From: an uncultured Bacteroidales bacterium
Lineage (GTDB): Bacteria > Bacteroidota > Bacteroidia > Bacteroidales > UBA3824
Direction of reading: 5' to 3'
NCBI GenBank assembly: GCA_937877455.1
Contig: CALFIU010000142.1
Coordinates: forward strand, 1-8,384
DNA: 8,384 bases
The position numbers were made by a program, and so were the translations under genes. The notes below the pieces were generated by a model. It did no database searches. It was not told the origin of the DNA and saw nothing but the letters and a program-made list of their open reading frames with translations. This document shows positions 7,413 to 8,384 of this stretch, in pieces (the first letter of the stretch is position 1; the number at the start of each line of letters is the position of its first letter).

Positions 7413-8328
7413 AGTAAGCATAATAATACCTGTATATAATAGAGAAAAATACATAGAAAGAGCTATTAATAGTTGTGTAAACTTACCTCAAACAGGAGAA
7501 GTGTTGGTTATTGATGATGGTTCTACAGATAATTCTAAACAAATAATAAAAAATATAGCAAAAAAAAACTCAATTATAAAATATATCACACATCCCGACA
7601 AAAAAAACCACGGCAGATCAGCAAGTCGCAATTTAGGTATAATTAATGCAAAATGCGAATATATATCGTTTTTAGATAGTGACGATTGGTATCTACCAAC
7701 ACGTTTTCAATATGAAGAAAATATATTCTCAAAAGATTCAACCATTGCTGGTGTTTATGGCATTGTTGAAGTAAAATTTGAAAACGACATAGCAAAAGAA
7801 AAATATTACAACAGATTTGAAAGCAATATAATTAAAGTAAGCGACAATATAAGCCATCAAAATCTATACAAAACATTTATCTGCGGTGGTTACGGCGAAT
7901 TTCAAACAAATGCAATTACAATTAAAAAATATATTCTAAATAAAATTGGTCTATTCCCCAAAAACTTAGATGTATGCGAAGATACCCACCTTTGGGCAAG
8001 AATAACATCTAAATATAAAATAGTTTCAAATAATAACAAATTACCCATTTCAATACAATGGGTTCATCAAGATAATTCGATAATAAACAACCCTTATTTA
8101 TGGTCAAATTCTTATATTACAATGAACTACTCATTATTTAAATGGGCACTAAAACAAAACGATTTTGAATACGACAAAAAAAACGACTTTTTTATTGGGT
8201 ATAAAAAACTAATTCCAAACGAAAATAATTTAAAAACATTTACAAAATTTATAATAAAAAATCCTAAATTTTTATTCAACAAATACACTATTCGTAAATT
8301 TGTTCAATTATTAAAAAATCCGAAGTAA
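7399..8328 (+). CDS. GT2 family glycosyltransferase (second of a tandem paralogous pair)
   Basis: This 309-residue GT-A enzyme has KVSIIIPVYN (5-14), IDDGSTD (38-44), HGRSASRNLG (71-80), LDSDDW (92-97) and CEDTHLW (193-199). Here the canonical Glu-Asp pair is intact, unlike its neighbour. It shares the family core and extra landmarks such as DKKNHGRSASRNLGI, GVYGIV and FQTNAIT with the preceding gene, so the pair arose by duplication. The codons for shared residues differ widely, so the duplication is old. The C-terminal 60 residues diverge more and are less hydrophobic than in the first copy. The ATG at 7399 overlaps the previous gene by 14 bases in another frame. It is the last complete gene of the operon in view. 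The two enzymes probably add different sugars or use different acceptors of the same repeat unit. Confidence 0.9.
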   Translation: MGDFKVSIIIPVYNREKYIERAINSCVNLPQTGEVLVIDDGSTDNSKQIIKNIAKKNSIIKYITHPDKKNHGRSASRNLGIINAKCEYISFLDSDDWYLPTRFQYEENIFSKDSTIAGVYGIVEVKFENDIAKEKYYNRFESNIIKVSDNISHQNLYKTFICGGYGEFQTNAITIKKYILNKIGLFPKNLDVCEDTHLWARITSKYKIVSNNNKLPISIQWVHQDNSIINNPYLWSNSYITMNYSLFKWALKQNDFEYDKKNDFFIGYKKLIPNENNLKTFTKFIIKNPKFLFNKYTIRKFVQLLKNPK

Positions 8329-8384
8329 CCCTTAAATTAAGATTCGAAGTGCAATTTCCATACGCAACGTAACTATACTTTATG
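8329..8384. other. Downstream region at window end, no clear feature
   Basis: These 56 bases contain no good hairpin with a T-run, so no terminator is supported. CGAAGT occurs at 8321-8326 (the end of the last gene) and again at 8345-8350. A TACTTTAT stretch at 8376-8383 half-resembles a Bacteroidota -7 element, and the window ends in ATG (8382-8384), which could be a start codon. The sequence stops too soon to decide. Confidence 0.3.

Noticed and set aside
6684..7607. Runs of 8-9 A in the two GT2 genes (6684-6691, 7560-7568, 7600-7607) as phase-variation switches
   Set aside because: Two of the runs encode the conserved Lys-Lys-Asn of DKKNHGRSAS in both paralogues, and such runs are expected in DNA this AT-rich; no disrupted frame is seen.
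8329..8384. Rho-independent terminator after the last gene
   Set aside because: The only dyad-like stretch (CTTAA-A-TTAAG at 8331-8341) has almost no loop and no following T-run.
1..8384. Insertion sequence, CRISPR array, tRNA or rRNA gene
   Set aside because: No transposase motifs, terminal inverted repeats, regularly spaced repeats or RNA-gene-like G+C-rich folded regions were seen on either strand.

Overview
This 8.4 kb window is AT-rich bacterial DNA with eight genes, all on the + strand. The organism is most likely a member of the Bacteroidota. Three things point there: translation starts lie in A-rich leaders rather than behind Shine-Dalgarno sequences, a Bacteroidota-type -7 promoter motif (TAnnTTTG) sits before the second gene, and all eight genes end in TAA. 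No taxonomic marker gene is present, so this stays an inference.

Layout. Positions 1-975 hold the 3' part of a gene for a multi-spanning membrane protein. Its frame is closed by a TGA at 40-42 and it has no ATG near the front, so it looks 5'-truncated or broken. Positions 976-1062 are the only real intergenic gap; they hold a short A/T inverted repeat and the putative promoter. From 1063 to 8328 seven genes run head to tail with gaps of 4, 1, 22, 39 and 11 bases and one 14-base overlap, which suggests one operon. The order is ABC-2 permease (Wzm type), ABC ATPase with C-terminal extension (Wzt type), a putative glycosyltransferase of unassigned family, a membrane GT-C enzyme resembling GT87, a GT10 (fucosyltransferase-type) enzyme, and two adjacent GT2 paralogues. 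The last 56 bases (8329-8384) are non-coding or lead into the next gene.

How it works together. This is a surface-polysaccharide (O-antigen or capsule) locus of the ABC-transporter-dependent kind. The cytoplasmic glycosyltransferases would build a glycan on a lipid carrier. Wzm/Wzt would flip the finished lipid-linked chain across the inner membrane, with the Wzt C-terminal domain probably reading the chain. The GT-C enzyme would act on the periplasmic face using a polyprenyl-phosphate sugar. No initiating sugar-phosphate transferase, nucleotide-sugar synthesis gene or chain-capping enzyme is visible, so the locus must extend beyond the window or rely on genes elsewhere.

Base composition falls along the operon. 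The permease and the ATPase domain contain stretches near 40-48% G+C in hand-counted 60-base lines, while the Wzt C-terminal domain and the downstream glycosyltransferase genes fall to about 20-37%. This fits a conserved export core joined to exchangeable glycan-specific parts. I see no wholly new system. The points most worth a second look are the unassigned glycosyltransferase at 3189-4061, the composition break inside wzt, the pairing of GT87-like and GT10 enzymes with an ABC exporter, and the broken front of the first gene.
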